This document shows positions 1-6,195 of a stretch of 6,710 nucleotides of DNA, piece after piece. The position numbers were made by a program, and so were the translations under genes. The notes below the pieces were generated by a model. That model made no database searches. It had not been told where the DNA came from and was given only the letters and a program-made list of their open reading frames with translations. This DNA comes from Rhodobacter sp. Lineage in GTDB: Bacteria; Pseudomonadota; Alphaproteobacteria; Rhodobacterales; Rhodobacteraceae. Position 1 is the stretch's first letter. Each line of letters begins with the position of its first letter. The stretch lies in assembly GCA_013824045.1 (NCBI GenBank), contig PNND01000456.1:1-6710 (forward strand). Reading direction: 5' to 3'.

Positions 1-275
1 CCACCCACGCCCCCAGCACCTACAAGATCCCCGCCTGTTCCGACCGCCCGCGCATATTCAACGTGGCCCTCTGGGGCCGCCCCAACCCCGAGAACTCGGT
101 GGGCAAATCCAAGGCCGTGGGCGAGCCGCCCTTCATGCTTGGCATCTCGGCGCTTTATGCGCTGTCGGATGCGGTGGCCGCCTGCGGGGATGGGTCAGTG
201 TACCCCGCGCTGGATGCGCCTGCCACGGCGGAACGGGTGCTGGCCGCGGTAAATCGGGTGTGCGGAAATGGGTAA
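1..275 (+). CDS. xdhB: Xanthine dehydrogenase molybdopterin-binding subunit, C-terminal end (partial)
   Basis: This is the last ~90 codons of the large subunit of xanthine dehydrogenase, which oxidises hypoxanthine to xanthine and xanthine to urate in the cytoplasm. The reading frame enters from the left edge (first whole codon at 3) and stops at TAA 273-275. The visible protein carries the family's C-terminal signatures: THAPSTYKIP, then SKAVGEPPFMLGIS, then ALYALSDAV, and near the end a PALDAPATAERVLAAV tail. The Glu of the GEPP motif (codon 123-125) corresponds to the catalytic base of this enzyme family (bovine Glu1261, R. capsulatus XdhB Glu730). The 5' part and xdhA, usually just upstream, lie outside the window. 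xdhC follows 107 bases downstream. The call rests on motif recognition and is strong despite truncation. A related molybdenum hydroxylase is unlikely given the xdhC neighbour. Confidence 0.93.
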   Translation, partial: THAPSTYKIPACSDRPRIFNVALWGRPNPENSVGKSKAVGEPPFMLGISALYALSDAVAACGDGSVYPALDAPATAERVLAAVNRVCGNG

Positions 276-293
276 TCGCTTGGTCCCGGGAAA

Positions 294-317
294 GCGGAAT
301 TTGAACGCAAATTCCGC
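294..317. repeat. Perfect hairpin 1 of a three-hairpin array
   Basis: Left arm GCGGAATTTG (294-303), loop AACG (304-307), right arm CAAATTCCGC (308-317). It is a perfect 10-bp inverted repeat 19 bases after the xdhB stop. No T-run follows, so it does not look like a simple intrinsic terminator. It is the first unit of a regular array in the xdhB-xdhC gap. Confidence 0.9.
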
Positions 318-319
318 GC

Positions 320-341
320 CGAAAACTGCGCACAGTTTTCG
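320..341. repeat. Perfect hairpin 2 of a three-hairpin array
   Basis: Left arm CGAAAACTG (320-328), loop CGCA (329-332), right arm CAGTTTTCG (333-341). It is a perfect 9-bp inverted repeat, separated from hairpin 1 by two bases (CG in frame 318-319) and from hairpin 3 by two bases (342-343). Its arm sequence differs from those of its neighbours, so the array repeats in geometry rather than in sequence. Confidence 0.9.
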
Positions 342-343
342 TC

Positions 344-367
344 ACGATTTCTGCGTGCAGAAATCGT
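344..367. repeat. Perfect hairpin 3 of a three-hairpin array
   Basis: Left arm ACGATTTCTG (344-353), loop CGTG (354-357), right arm CAGAAATCGT (358-367). It is a perfect 10-bp inverted repeat ending five bases before the G-rich ribosome binding site of xdhC (373-377). In the mRNA this stem stands next to the translation start and could influence ribosome access. That effect is an inference. Confidence 0.9.
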
Positions 368-382
368 TCTCTGGGGGCGGCG

Positions 383-1321
383 ATGTTTGACCTGCCCGCA
401 CTGCAACAGGCCATCGCGGCCCATGGCACCGTCGCCCGGGTGGTCATCGCCGCGCATGACGGGTCCAGCCCACGTGAGGTGGGTGCGGCGATGCTCGTTT
501 GGGCGCAGGGCCAGTCGGGCACCATCGGTGGGGGCGCGCTGGAGCATGAGGCCACCCGCTCGGCCCGTGCCATGCTGGCCGACGGCGGCACCCGGCTGGA
601 CCGCACGCCGCTCGGGCCAAAGCTCGGGCAATGCTGCGGCGGGGCTGTGACTGTGCTAACCGAAGTGTTCGATGCCAGCACACTTCCCCTGCGAGAGGCG
701 GGCGTGATCGCACGCAGCACCGATGGCCGCGCCATGCCGCTGGCCGTCAAGCGCATCCTCGCCCGGGCGCGGGGAGAGGGGGTCGCCCCCCGTGCATCCC
801 TGATCCAGGGCTGGATGGTGGAACCCTTCGCCCGCCCGGATCGGCATCTCTGGATCTGGGGGGCAGGGCATGTCGGGCGGGCGCTGGTGTCGGTCATGGC
901 TCCCTTGCCGGGGCTTGCGATCACCTGGGTCGATGTGGCCGAAAGCCGCTTCCCTGACGACATACCCCCCAATGTCACATGCCGCGCCGCGCCGGATGCC
1001 GCAGGGTTGGTGACAGACGCGCCCCTGCAGGCCGAACATCTGATCCTGACCTTTTCCCACGCGCTGGATCTGGAGCTTTGCCACCGCCTGCTGGGCCACG
1101 GCTTTGCCCGTTGCGGTTTGATCGGATCCGCCACGAAATGGGCGCGCTTCCGATCACGCCTTGCGGCCTTGGGCCACAACCCGGCCAGTATCGGCAGGAT
1201 CGACTGCCCCATCGGCGACCCCAGCCTTGGCAAGCACCCGCAGGCCATCGCCGTAGGCGTCGCCGCCGCCTTTCTTTTGAACAGAAAAACAAACGCGTCA
1301 CGACAGGAGAACGCGGGATGA
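383..1321 (+). CDS. xdhC: Xanthine dehydrogenase accessory protein XdhC (molybdenum cofactor chaperone)
   Basis: XdhC is not an enzyme subunit. In Rhodobacter capsulatus it binds molybdenum cofactor, promotes its sulfuration and delivers it to XdhB. The 312-residue protein has the usual family length. Near the N-terminus are GSSPREVGAAMLV (28-39) and GTIGGGALE (46-54), followed by the conserved GQCCGG motif (82-87). The C-terminal half begins with a Rossmann-type glycine motif GAGHVG (160-165) and contains GLIGSATKWARF (245-256) and CPIG (275-278), which ends the conserved core. The ATG at 383 is chosen because GGGGG at 373-377 sits five bases upstream and the protein start (FDLPALQQAIAAHG) matches the family. 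The TGA stop overlaps the ATG of the next gene (ATGA at 1318-1321), so translation of the two is probably coupled. Nothing looks damaged. Confidence 0.95.
   Translation: MFDLPALQQAIAAHGTVARVVIAAHDGSSPREVGAAMLVWAQGQSGTIGGGALEHEATRSARAMLADGGTRLDRTPLGPKLGQCCGGAVTVLTEVFDASTLPLREAGVIARSTDGRAMPLAVKRILARARGEGVAPRASLIQGWMVEPFARPDRHLWIWGAGHVGRALVSVMAPLPGLAITWVDVAESRFPDDIPPNVTCRAAPDAAGLVTDAPLQAEHLILTFSHALDLELCHRLLGHGFARCGLIGSATKWARFRSRLAALGHNPASIGRIDCPIGDPSLGKHPQAIAVGVAAAFLLNRKTNASRQENAG
1305..1310 (+). promoter_or_regulatory. Ribosome binding site of the ABC ATPase gene
   Basis: AGGAGA lies seven bases before the ATG at 1318, inside the end of xdhC. It decides the start: the frame stays open upstream to 979, but that extension only duplicates xdhC coding sequence in another frame and has no ABC-domain character. 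Confidence 0.8.
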
Positions 1322-2850
1322 CAGGGTCAAGCAAAGAACTGCTCGCCGTAGAGGGCGTCACCAAGGCCTATCCCGGCGTTGTGGCCAACAGCGATGTGTC
1401 CTTCAGCATTGCCGAGGGCGAGGTGCATGCGCTTCTGGGTGAAAACGGCGCGGGCAAGTCGACCTTGGTCAAGATGATCTATGGCCTTGTGAAACCCGAC
1501 AGCGGCCAGATGCGCTTTCGCGGCCAGCCCTATCACCCAACCGAACCCAAGGCCGCCCGTGCCAGCGGCGTTGCGATGGTGTTTCAGCATTTCAGCCTGT
1601 TCGAGGCGCTGAGCGTTGCCGAAAACGTGGCGCTGGGCATGGAAAACCCGCCCCCGATGCGCGAACTGGCAGGCCGCATCAAATCGGTGAGCGAGGCTTA
1701 TGGTCTGCCGCTCGATCCCGGCCGGATGGTGGGCGATCTGTCGGCCGGCGAACGCCAGAGGGTGGAGATCATCCGCTGCCTGCTGCAGAACCCCAAACTC
1801 CTGATCATGGATGAACCGACCAGCGTTCTGACCCCGCAAGAGGTGGACATCCTGTTCACCACCCTGCGCAAGCTGGCCTCCGAGGGTACCGCGATCCTGT
1901 ACATCAGTCACAAGCTTGAGGAAATCCGCGCCCTGTGTAACGAAGCCACGATCCTGCGGCGCGGCAAGGTGGTGGCGACCTGCACACCGCGTGACCGGTC
2001 GGCGCGCGAGATGGCCGAACTGATGGTGGGCGCGACGCTCACGCCGCCCGCCCGCGCAGCCCTGCCCAGGGGCGATACCGCGCTAGAGGTGACGGGGCTT
2101 TCGGTGAACTCACCCATCCCCTTTGGCATGAGCCTCAAGGACGTGAATTTCCGCGTGGCGCGGGGCGAAGTGCTGGGCATCGCGGGGGTGGCCGGGAACG
2201 GGCAGGATGAATTGCTGCTGGCCCTGTCGGGCGAGTTGCGCACCGATCCGGGGGCGGTGAAAATCGATGGCAAGCCGATGGGGGCCACCGGCCCCAATGC
2301 GCGGCGCGCGGCGGGCCTTGTCGCCGCGCCTGAGGAACGGCTGGGCCATGCCGCCGCCCCGGACATGAGCCTTGTGGAAAACGCGCTGTTGTCGGGCGTG
2401 GTCCGCAAGGCGCTGGTCAAGAACGGCTTTATCGACTGGGCCGCCACCGGGCGCTTCGCGGCGGAAATCGTCAAGGATTTCGATGTCCGCACGCCAGGAA
2501 CGCATGTGGCGGCGCGGGCCCTGTCGGGCGGGAACCTGCAGAAATTCGTGGTCGGACGGGAACTGTCGCAATCGCCCGCCGTCATCGTGATCAACCAGCC
2601 CACCTGGGGTGTCGATGCCGCAGCGGCGGCATCGATCCGGCAGGCGATCCTTGACCGCGCGGCGGAAGGGGCCGCCGTGGTGGTGATCAGCCAGGATCTG
2701 GATGAACTGCTCGAAATCGCCGACAACTTCGCAGCGCTGAACACCGGGCGGCTGACCAAGCCGCGCCCTGTGGAGGGGCTGACGATCGATGAGATCGGCC
2801 TGATGATGGGCGGCGCGCATGGGATGGAGGTGGCGCATGTTGGCCATTGA
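1318..2850 (+). CDS. BMP-type (purine/nucleoside-like) ABC importer, double ATPase subunit
   Basis: This 510-residue cytoplasmic ATPase would power the two permeases encoded downstream. It contains two fused nucleotide-binding domains, as in the YufO/NupA and RbsA-like ATPases. Domain 1 is canonical: Walker A GENGAGKST (41-49), Q-loop Gln90, signature LSAGE (141-145), Walker B LLIMDEP (161-167) with catalytic Glu166, and switch His198. Domain 2 (from about 255) has a degenerate Walker A GVAGNGQD (290-297) with no Lys-Ser/Thr. Its signature LSGGN (402-406) is intact, but INQPTWGVD (425-433) replaces the Asp-Glu of Walker B. Such asymmetry is usual for sugar and nucleoside importers of this group. 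The ATG at 1318 follows AGGAGA and overlaps the xdhC stop, tying transporter expression to xanthine dehydrogenase maturation. A purine substrate is inferred from that link. A different BMP-family substrate cannot be excluded. Confidence 0.92.
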   Translation: MTGSSKELLAVEGVTKAYPGVVANSDVSFSIAEGEVHALLGENGAGKSTLVKMIYGLVKPDSGQMRFRGQPYHPTEPKAARASGVAMVFQHFSLFEALSVAENVALGMENPPPMRELAGRIKSVSEAYGLPLDPGRMVGDLSAGERQRVEIIRCLLQNPKLLIMDEPTSVLTPQEVDILFTTLRKLASEGTAILYISHKLEEIRALCNEATILRRGKVVATCTPRDRSAREMAELMVGATLTPPARAALPRGDTALEVTGLSVNSPIPFGMSLKDVNFRVARGEVLGIAGVAGNGQDELLLALSGELRTDPGAVKIDGKPMGATGPNARRAAGLVAAPEERLGHAAAPDMSLVENALLSGVVRKALVKNGFIDWAATGRFAAEIVKDFDVRTPGTHVAARALSGGNLQKFVVGRELSQSPAVIVINQPTWGVDAAAAASIRQAILDRAAEGAAVVVISQDLDELLEIADNFAALNTGRLTKPRPVEGLTIDEIGLMMGGAHGMEVAHVGH

Positions 2851-2941
2851 TCCGCGGTCCCTTGCCCGCAAAGGGGGCGGTCGCTGCCTGCGGCAGGTCG
2901 ACCGCCCAAGCCAGAACGCAACCGGGAGACTGTCGTGGTAA
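2837..2941 (+). CDS. Possible 34-codon leader-type small ORF between ATPase and permease
   Basis: ATG at 2837 is preceded by GGAGG (2826-2830) at an ideal six-base spacing, and the frame runs to TAA at 2939-2941. It starts inside the last codons of the ATPase gene and ends just after the GTG start of the permease (2935-2937), in a different frame from both. The predicted peptide begins MLAIDPRSLARKGG and ends GRLSW. It is arginine-rich, with no recognisable domain, signal or membrane segment. A strong hairpin (2875-2907) lies wholly inside it. It might be translated so that ribosomes open the hairpin and reinitiate on the permease, or it may be a chance ORF in GC-rich DNA. The good ribosome binding site is the main support; conservation is unknown. 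Confidence 0.3.
   Translation: MLAIDPRSLARKGGGRCLRQVDRPSQNATGRLSW
2875..2907. repeat. Strong nested hairpin in the ATPase-permease gap
   Basis: Outer arms GGGCGGTCG (2875-2883) and CGACCGCCC (2899-2907) are perfectly complementary. An inner stem CTGCC (2884-2888) pairs with GGCAG (2892-2896) around a TGC loop, leaving a two-base GT bulge (2897-2898). That gives about 14 mostly G-C pairs. No T-run follows (AAGCCAG), and the downstream permease belongs to the same transporter, so a terminator is unlikely. An intra-operon mRNA-stabilising or processing structure is more plausible. A weaker stem, CCCTT (2859-2863) with AAGGG (2871-2875), adjoins it. Confidence 0.8.
2924..2928 (+). promoter_or_regulatory. 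Ribosome binding site of the first permease (GTG start)
   Basis: GGGAG lies six bases before GTG at 2935. It supports a GTG start because the first in-frame ATG is more than 20 codons further on, inside the first membrane segment. Confidence 0.65.
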
Positions 2942-4023
2942 GACTTGAAAAACGTCCCTCTCCCAGCGCCTTCTGGCTATGGGCCACGCCGGTTCTGGCG
3001 GTGATCCTGACCATGATCGCAGGCGGCATCATGTTCGCCATTCTGGGCAAGAACCCGTTCGAGGCGATCCGCACCATCTTTTGGGACCCGCTGTTCAACG
3101 AACAATTCGCCTCCTATTCGCGGCCGCAGCTTCTGGTGAAGGCGGGGCCGCTGATCCTGATCGCGGTGGGGCTGTCGCTGGGCTTCCGCGCGGGCATCTG
3201 GAACATCGGGGCCGAGGGGCAATACATCATGGGCGCCATCTTTGGCGCGGCGGTGGGGCTGGCGCTTTATCCGATAGAGACACGCTGGGTGTTTCCCATG
3301 ATGGTGGCGGCAGGTATCTTTGGCGGCTGGCTCTGGGCGATGATCCCCGCAATCCTGAAGACGCGCTTCAATACCAATGAAATCCTCGTCTCGCTGTTGC
3401 TGGTCTATGTGGCGCAGAACATCCTCGCGTCGATGTCCATCGGCCTGCTCAGGAACCCCGAAGGCGGCGGCTTTCCGGGCAGCCGCAACCTGAGCCAGAT
3501 CCCCGCCATGGCCAATCCGGAACTGATCCCCGGCACCGGCCTGCATTGGGGGGTCATCCTCGCCTTCGTCGTGGTGATCGCAGCTTACATTCTGCTGCAA
3601 CGGCATATCCTCGGCTATCACATCAAGCTGGCCGGTCAGGCCCCCAAGGCCGCGCGCTTTGCCGGGGTCAGCCCGAACCGGCTGGTGCTGCTGTGCATGG
3701 GCCTGTCGGGCGCACTGGCCGGGATGGCGGGGCTGTTCGAAGTGACAGGCCCCTCCGGCCAGATCAGCATCGATTTCAACGTGGGCTACGGGTTCACCGC
3801 CATCATCGTGGCCTTCCTTGGCCGGTTGAACCCCATCGGCATCCTGCTTGCGGGCCTCTTGATGGCGCTCACATATATCGGCGGCGAGTTGGCGAGTTTC
3901 ATGCTGGGCCTGCCCGCCGCAGCAATTCAGGCCTTTCAGGGGATGCTTCTGTTCTTCCTGCTGGCGGTCGATCTGCTGACGAACTTCCGCATCCGCTTTG
4001 GCACCATTAAGGAGGCGCGCTGA
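2935..4023 (+). CDS. ABC importer inner-membrane permease, first subunit (BPD_transp_2 family)
   Basis: This 362-residue membrane protein would form half of the translocation channel of the BMP-type importer. Its family is that of the nucleoside and sugar permeases (YufP/RbsC-like). A short basic N-terminus (MVRLEKRPS) leads into hydrophobic segments at roughly 15-36, 70-84, 93-112, 118-140, 147-170, 206-222, 250-268, 285-322 (probably two) and 330-348. The conserved NIGAEGQ motif is at 90-96. A cytoplasmic loop AGQAPKAARFAGVSPNRL (233-250) resembles the ATPase-coupling loop of the family. Translation starts at GTG, with GGGAG six bases upstream. The 84-base separation from the ATPase is the widest gap inside the transporter set apart from short linkers, and it carries a hairpin. 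The stop TGA overlaps the start of the second permease by one base (TGATG), so the two channel subunits are probably made in equal amounts. Confidence 0.92.
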   Translation: MVRLEKRPSPSAFWLWATPVLAVILTMIAGGIMFAILGKNPFEAIRTIFWDPLFNEQFASYSRPQLLVKAGPLILIAVGLSLGFRAGIWNIGAEGQYIMGAIFGAAVGLALYPIETRWVFPMMVAAGIFGGWLWAMIPAILKTRFNTNEILVSLLLVYVAQNILASMSIGLLRNPEGGGFPGSRNLSQIPAMANPELIPGTGLHWGVILAFVVVIAAYILLQRHILGYHIKLAGQAPKAARFAGVSPNRLVLLCMGLSGALAGMAGLFEVTGPSGQISIDFNVGYGFTAIIVAFLGRLNPIGILLAGLLMALTYIGGELASFMLGLPAAAIQAFQGMLLFFLLAVDLLTNFRIRFGTIKEAR

Positions 4024-4955
4024 TGGATCTCGGTGGCATCAATCCGGCAATCCTGATCGCCTCGCTCATGGTGGCATCCGTCCCCATCATTCTGGCCGCC
4101 TTGGGCGAGTTGGTGGTGGAAAAGGCCGGTGTCCTGAACCTCGGGGTCGAGGGGATGATGATCATGGGCGCGATCTGCGGCTTTGCCACGGCGGTCGCGA
4201 CGGGCAACCCGTATCTGGGCTTTCTGGGCGGTGCGCTGGGCGCAGCCTGCCTCAGCCTTGTCTTTGCGGTCCTGACCCAGTTCTTCCTTGCCAATCAGGT
4301 GGCAACGGGGCTGGCGCTTACGCTGTTCGGGCTGGGGCTCTCCAGCCTGATCGGGCAAAGTTATGTGGGCATCAAGCCGCCACTGACGGGGACCGTCCCG
4401 CTTGGCCCGCTGGCGGATATCCCCTTCTTCGGCCCGGTGCTGTTTGACCATGACTGGATGGTCTATCTCTCGATCTTCGCCTGCGGCGCGGTCTGGGCCG
4501 TGCTGAAATACACGCGCATGGGCCTTGTGCTGCGCGCGGTGGGCGAAAGCCACGATGCGGCCCATGCGCTGGGCTACAAGGTGGTGCGCATCCGGGTGCT
4601 GGCCATCCTGTTCGGCGGGGCGCTGGCGGGGTTGGGCGGGGCCTATATCAGCCTCATCCGCGTGCCGCAGTGGACCGACGGCATCACCGCCGGTGCAGGC
4701 TGGATCGCGCTGGCGATTGTGGTCTTTGCGAGTTGGAAACCCTGGCGTATCCTGCTGGGTGCCTATCTTTTCGGCGGAATTACCGTGTTGCAGCTTAACC
4801 TGCAGGCAGCCGGGGCCAGAATCCCGGTCGAATACTTGTCGATGAGTCCGTATCTGATAACCATCCTCGTGCTGGTCATCATGTCCTCTGGCAAGGGCAA
4901 GGCGGCGCTGAATGCCCCCGCCTCGCTGGGCCAGAACTTCCACGCCTCACGCTGA
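4023..4955 (+). CDS. ABC importer inner-membrane permease, second subunit (BPD_transp_2 family)
   Basis: This 310-residue partner of the preceding permease completes the heterodimeric channel. The N-terminal membrane segment (about 8-29) leads into the conserved VVEKAGVLNLGVEGMMIMGA region (31-50), the counterpart of NIGAEGQ in the first subunit. Further hydrophobic segments follow at about 45-60, 66-90, 95-112, 146-162, 190-212, 224-238, 243-262 and 274-288. The segment RAVGESHDAAHALGYKVV (171-188) matches the expected ATPase-coupling loop. The ATG at 4023 has a very strong ribosome binding site, AAGGAGG (4009-4015), seven bases upstream and inside the end of the first permease. The C-terminus is short and polar. 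It resembles YufQ/NupC-type permeases; the substrate cannot be read from the sequence. Confidence 0.93.
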   Translation: MDLGGINPAILIASLMVASVPIILAALGELVVEKAGVLNLGVEGMMIMGAICGFATAVATGNPYLGFLGGALGAACLSLVFAVLTQFFLANQVATGLALTLFGLGLSSLIGQSYVGIKPPLTGTVPLGPLADIPFFGPVLFDHDWMVYLSIFACGAVWAVLKYTRMGLVLRAVGESHDAAHALGYKVVRIRVLAILFGGALAGLGGAYISLIRVPQWTDGITAGAGWIALAIVVFASWKPWRILLGAYLFGGITVLQLNLQAAGARIPVEYLSMSPYLITILVLVIMSSGKGKAALNAPASLGQNFHASR

Positions 4956-4970
4956 GGCACAATCAAACAC

Positions 4971-4989
4971 CGGGGCCAGATGCGCCCCG
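4971..4989. repeat. Small hairpin between second permease and binding protein
   Basis: CGGGGC (4971-4976) and GCCCCG (4984-4989) form a perfect 6-bp G-C stem with a seven-base loop, six bases before the GGGAG ribosome binding site (4995-4999) of the binding-protein gene. No T-run follows. It may stabilise a processed mRNA for the binding protein, which usually must exceed the membrane subunits, but its stability is modest. Confidence 0.55.
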
Positions 4990-5005
4990 CAACTGGGAGC
5001 AAGAA

Positions 5006-6103
5006 ATGCAGAGAAGAACAATCCTCAAGGGCGGCGCTGCGCTGGGCTTTGCCAGCATGGTCGGCGGCAAGGTCGCCTTTGCGCAGGGTCTGGAAAAGGT
5101 CAAGGCTGGCTTTGTCTATGTCGGCCCCATCGGCGATGGCGGCTGGACGTTCCAGCACCACGAAGGCGCTCTGGCCGTGCAAGAGGCCTTTGGCGACAAG
5201 GTTGAAATCGTCTGGCAGGAAAACGTTCCCGAAGGCGCCGATGCCGAACGCGTGCTGACGCAAATGGCGCTGTCTGGCTGCAACATCATCTTCACCACCT
5301 CCTTCGGCTTCATGGACCCGACCAACGCGGTCGCGGCCAAGTTCCCGGATATCAAGTTCGAACATGCCACCGGCTACAAGCGCGAGCATCCGAATGTCTC
5401 GACCTACAACGCCCGCTTCTATGAGGGCCGCGCGGTGCAGGGCCATATCGCGGGCAAGATGACCAAGTCGAACAAGATCGGCTACATCGCGTCCTTCCCG
5501 ATCCCCGAAGTGATCATGGGGATCAACAGCTATTACCTGCACGCCAAGAAGGTGAACCCGGATGTGGAACTGTCCATCGTCTGGGCCTTCACCTGGTTCG
5601 ACCCGGCGAAAGAGGCGGACTCGGCCAAGGCGCTGATCGATCAGGGCGTGGATGTCATCGCTTCGCACACCGACTCGACTGCACCGTTGGCAGAAGCGGC
5701 CAAGACGAATGGGGCCGTGATCGGCTTTGGTCAGGCTTCCGACATGGCCGATTACAAGCCCAGCCCGCGCGTTTCGTCGATCATCGACAACTGGGCGCCC
5801 TATTACGTCAAGCGTGTGGGCGAACTGCTGGATGGCACCTATGCGCAGGTTGACAGCTGGGCCGGCATTCCGGAAGGCGAGGTCGAGATCGGCGAGATCA
5901 CCGATGCCGTCCCCGCAGATGTGAAGGCCGAAGCCGAAGCGATGCGCGATGCGATCGCCGCACGCACCTACCACCCCTTCACCGGGCCGATCAACAAGCA
6001 GGACGGAACCCCGTGGCTGGCCGAAGGCGTGACCGCGCCGGATGGCGATCTCTTGGGCATGATGTTCTATGTCGAAGGCATCACGGGCGATATTCCGTCC
6101 TGA
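5006..6103 (+). CDS. BMP-family ABC importer substrate-binding protein, probable Tat export, likely purine ligand
   Basis: This 365-residue periplasmic protein would capture substrate and hand it to the permeases. The N-terminus MQRRTILKGGAALGF fits a Tat signal (RR at 3-4, hydrophobic core to about 20). A likely cleavage site follows AFA (24-26). There is no lipobox cysteine, so it should be soluble rather than a lipoprotein. The mature protein opens with KAGFVYVGPIGDGGWTFQ, the BMP/PnrA-type first strand and ligand loop. Trp47 occupies the place where PnrA-like proteins have Phe in the DxSFN motif. Later family features include TSFGFMDP, VSTYNARFYEGRAVQGHIAG and ALIDQGVDVIASHTDS. GGGAG (4995-4999) lies six bases before the ATG. 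It is the last gene of the operon, whereas many BMP operons begin with this gene. Purine binding is inferred from xdhB-xdhC linkage and from known nucleoside-binding relatives. Confidence 0.92.
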   Translation: MQRRTILKGGAALGFASMVGGKVAFAQGLEKVKAGFVYVGPIGDGGWTFQHHEGALAVQEAFGDKVEIVWQENVPEGADAERVLTQMALSGCNIIFTTSFGFMDPTNAVAAKFPDIKFEHATGYKREHPNVSTYNARFYEGRAVQGHIAGKMTKSNKIGYIASFPIPEVIMGINSYYLHAKKVNPDVELSIVWAFTWFDPAKEADSAKALIDQGVDVIASHTDSTAPLAEAAKTNGAVIGFGQASDMADYKPSPRVSSIIDNWAPYYVKRVGELLDGTYAQVDSWAGIPEGEVEIGEITDAVPADVKAEAEAMRDAIAARTYHPFTGPINKQDGTPWLAEGVTAPDGDLLGMMFYVEGITGDIPS

Positions 6104-6125
6104 TCTGACAGGCTGGAACCAAACG

Positions 6126-6152
6126 AAAAGGCCCGCTTCGGCGGGCCTTTTT
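6126..6152 (+). terminator. Intrinsic terminator of the xdh-transporter operon
   Basis: AAAAGGCCCGC (6126-6136), loop TTCG (6137-6140), GCGGGCCTTTT (6141-6151) and one more T. The seven-bp G-C core GGCCCGC/GCGGGCC is closed by a C(UUCG)G tetraloop and followed by five T residues. It starts 22 bases after the binding-protein stop and is the only convincing terminator in the window. The A-tract upstream could let it work in both directions, but nothing on the other strand needs it. Confidence 0.93.
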
Positions 6153-6195
6153 CATTGGTGCGGAAACTTCTGCCAGCATGATCCAGATCAAACGT

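Noticed and set aside
294..367. CRISPR array or conventional terminator in the xdhB-xdhC gap
   Set aside because: The three hairpins do not share a repeated sequence with spacers, so this is not CRISPR. There is also no T-run after any stem.
133..1248. Long minus-strand open frame (371 codons) opposite xdhB and xdhC
   Set aside because: It lies antisense to well-recognised genes and crosses the hairpin gap. Its protein is Arg/Pro/Ala/Ser-rich with no domain, as expected from GC-rich codon bias on the opposite strand.
979..1317. N-terminal extension of the ATPase back to 979
   Set aside because: The extension overlaps xdhC in another frame and is Arg/Pro-rich without ABC character. AGGAGA before ATG 1318 and the family's N-terminus fix the shorter start.
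1908..3098. Minus-strand open frame (396 codons) over the ATPase-permease junction
   Set aside because: Ser/Arg/Ala-rich translation with no motif, fully opposite recognised coding sequence. Treated as a shadow.
4763..5974. Long minus-strand open frame (403 codons) opposite the second permease and binding protein
   Set aside because: It is antisense to two confident genes, and its His/Arg/Gly-rich translation shows no family motifs. It is a shadow frame.
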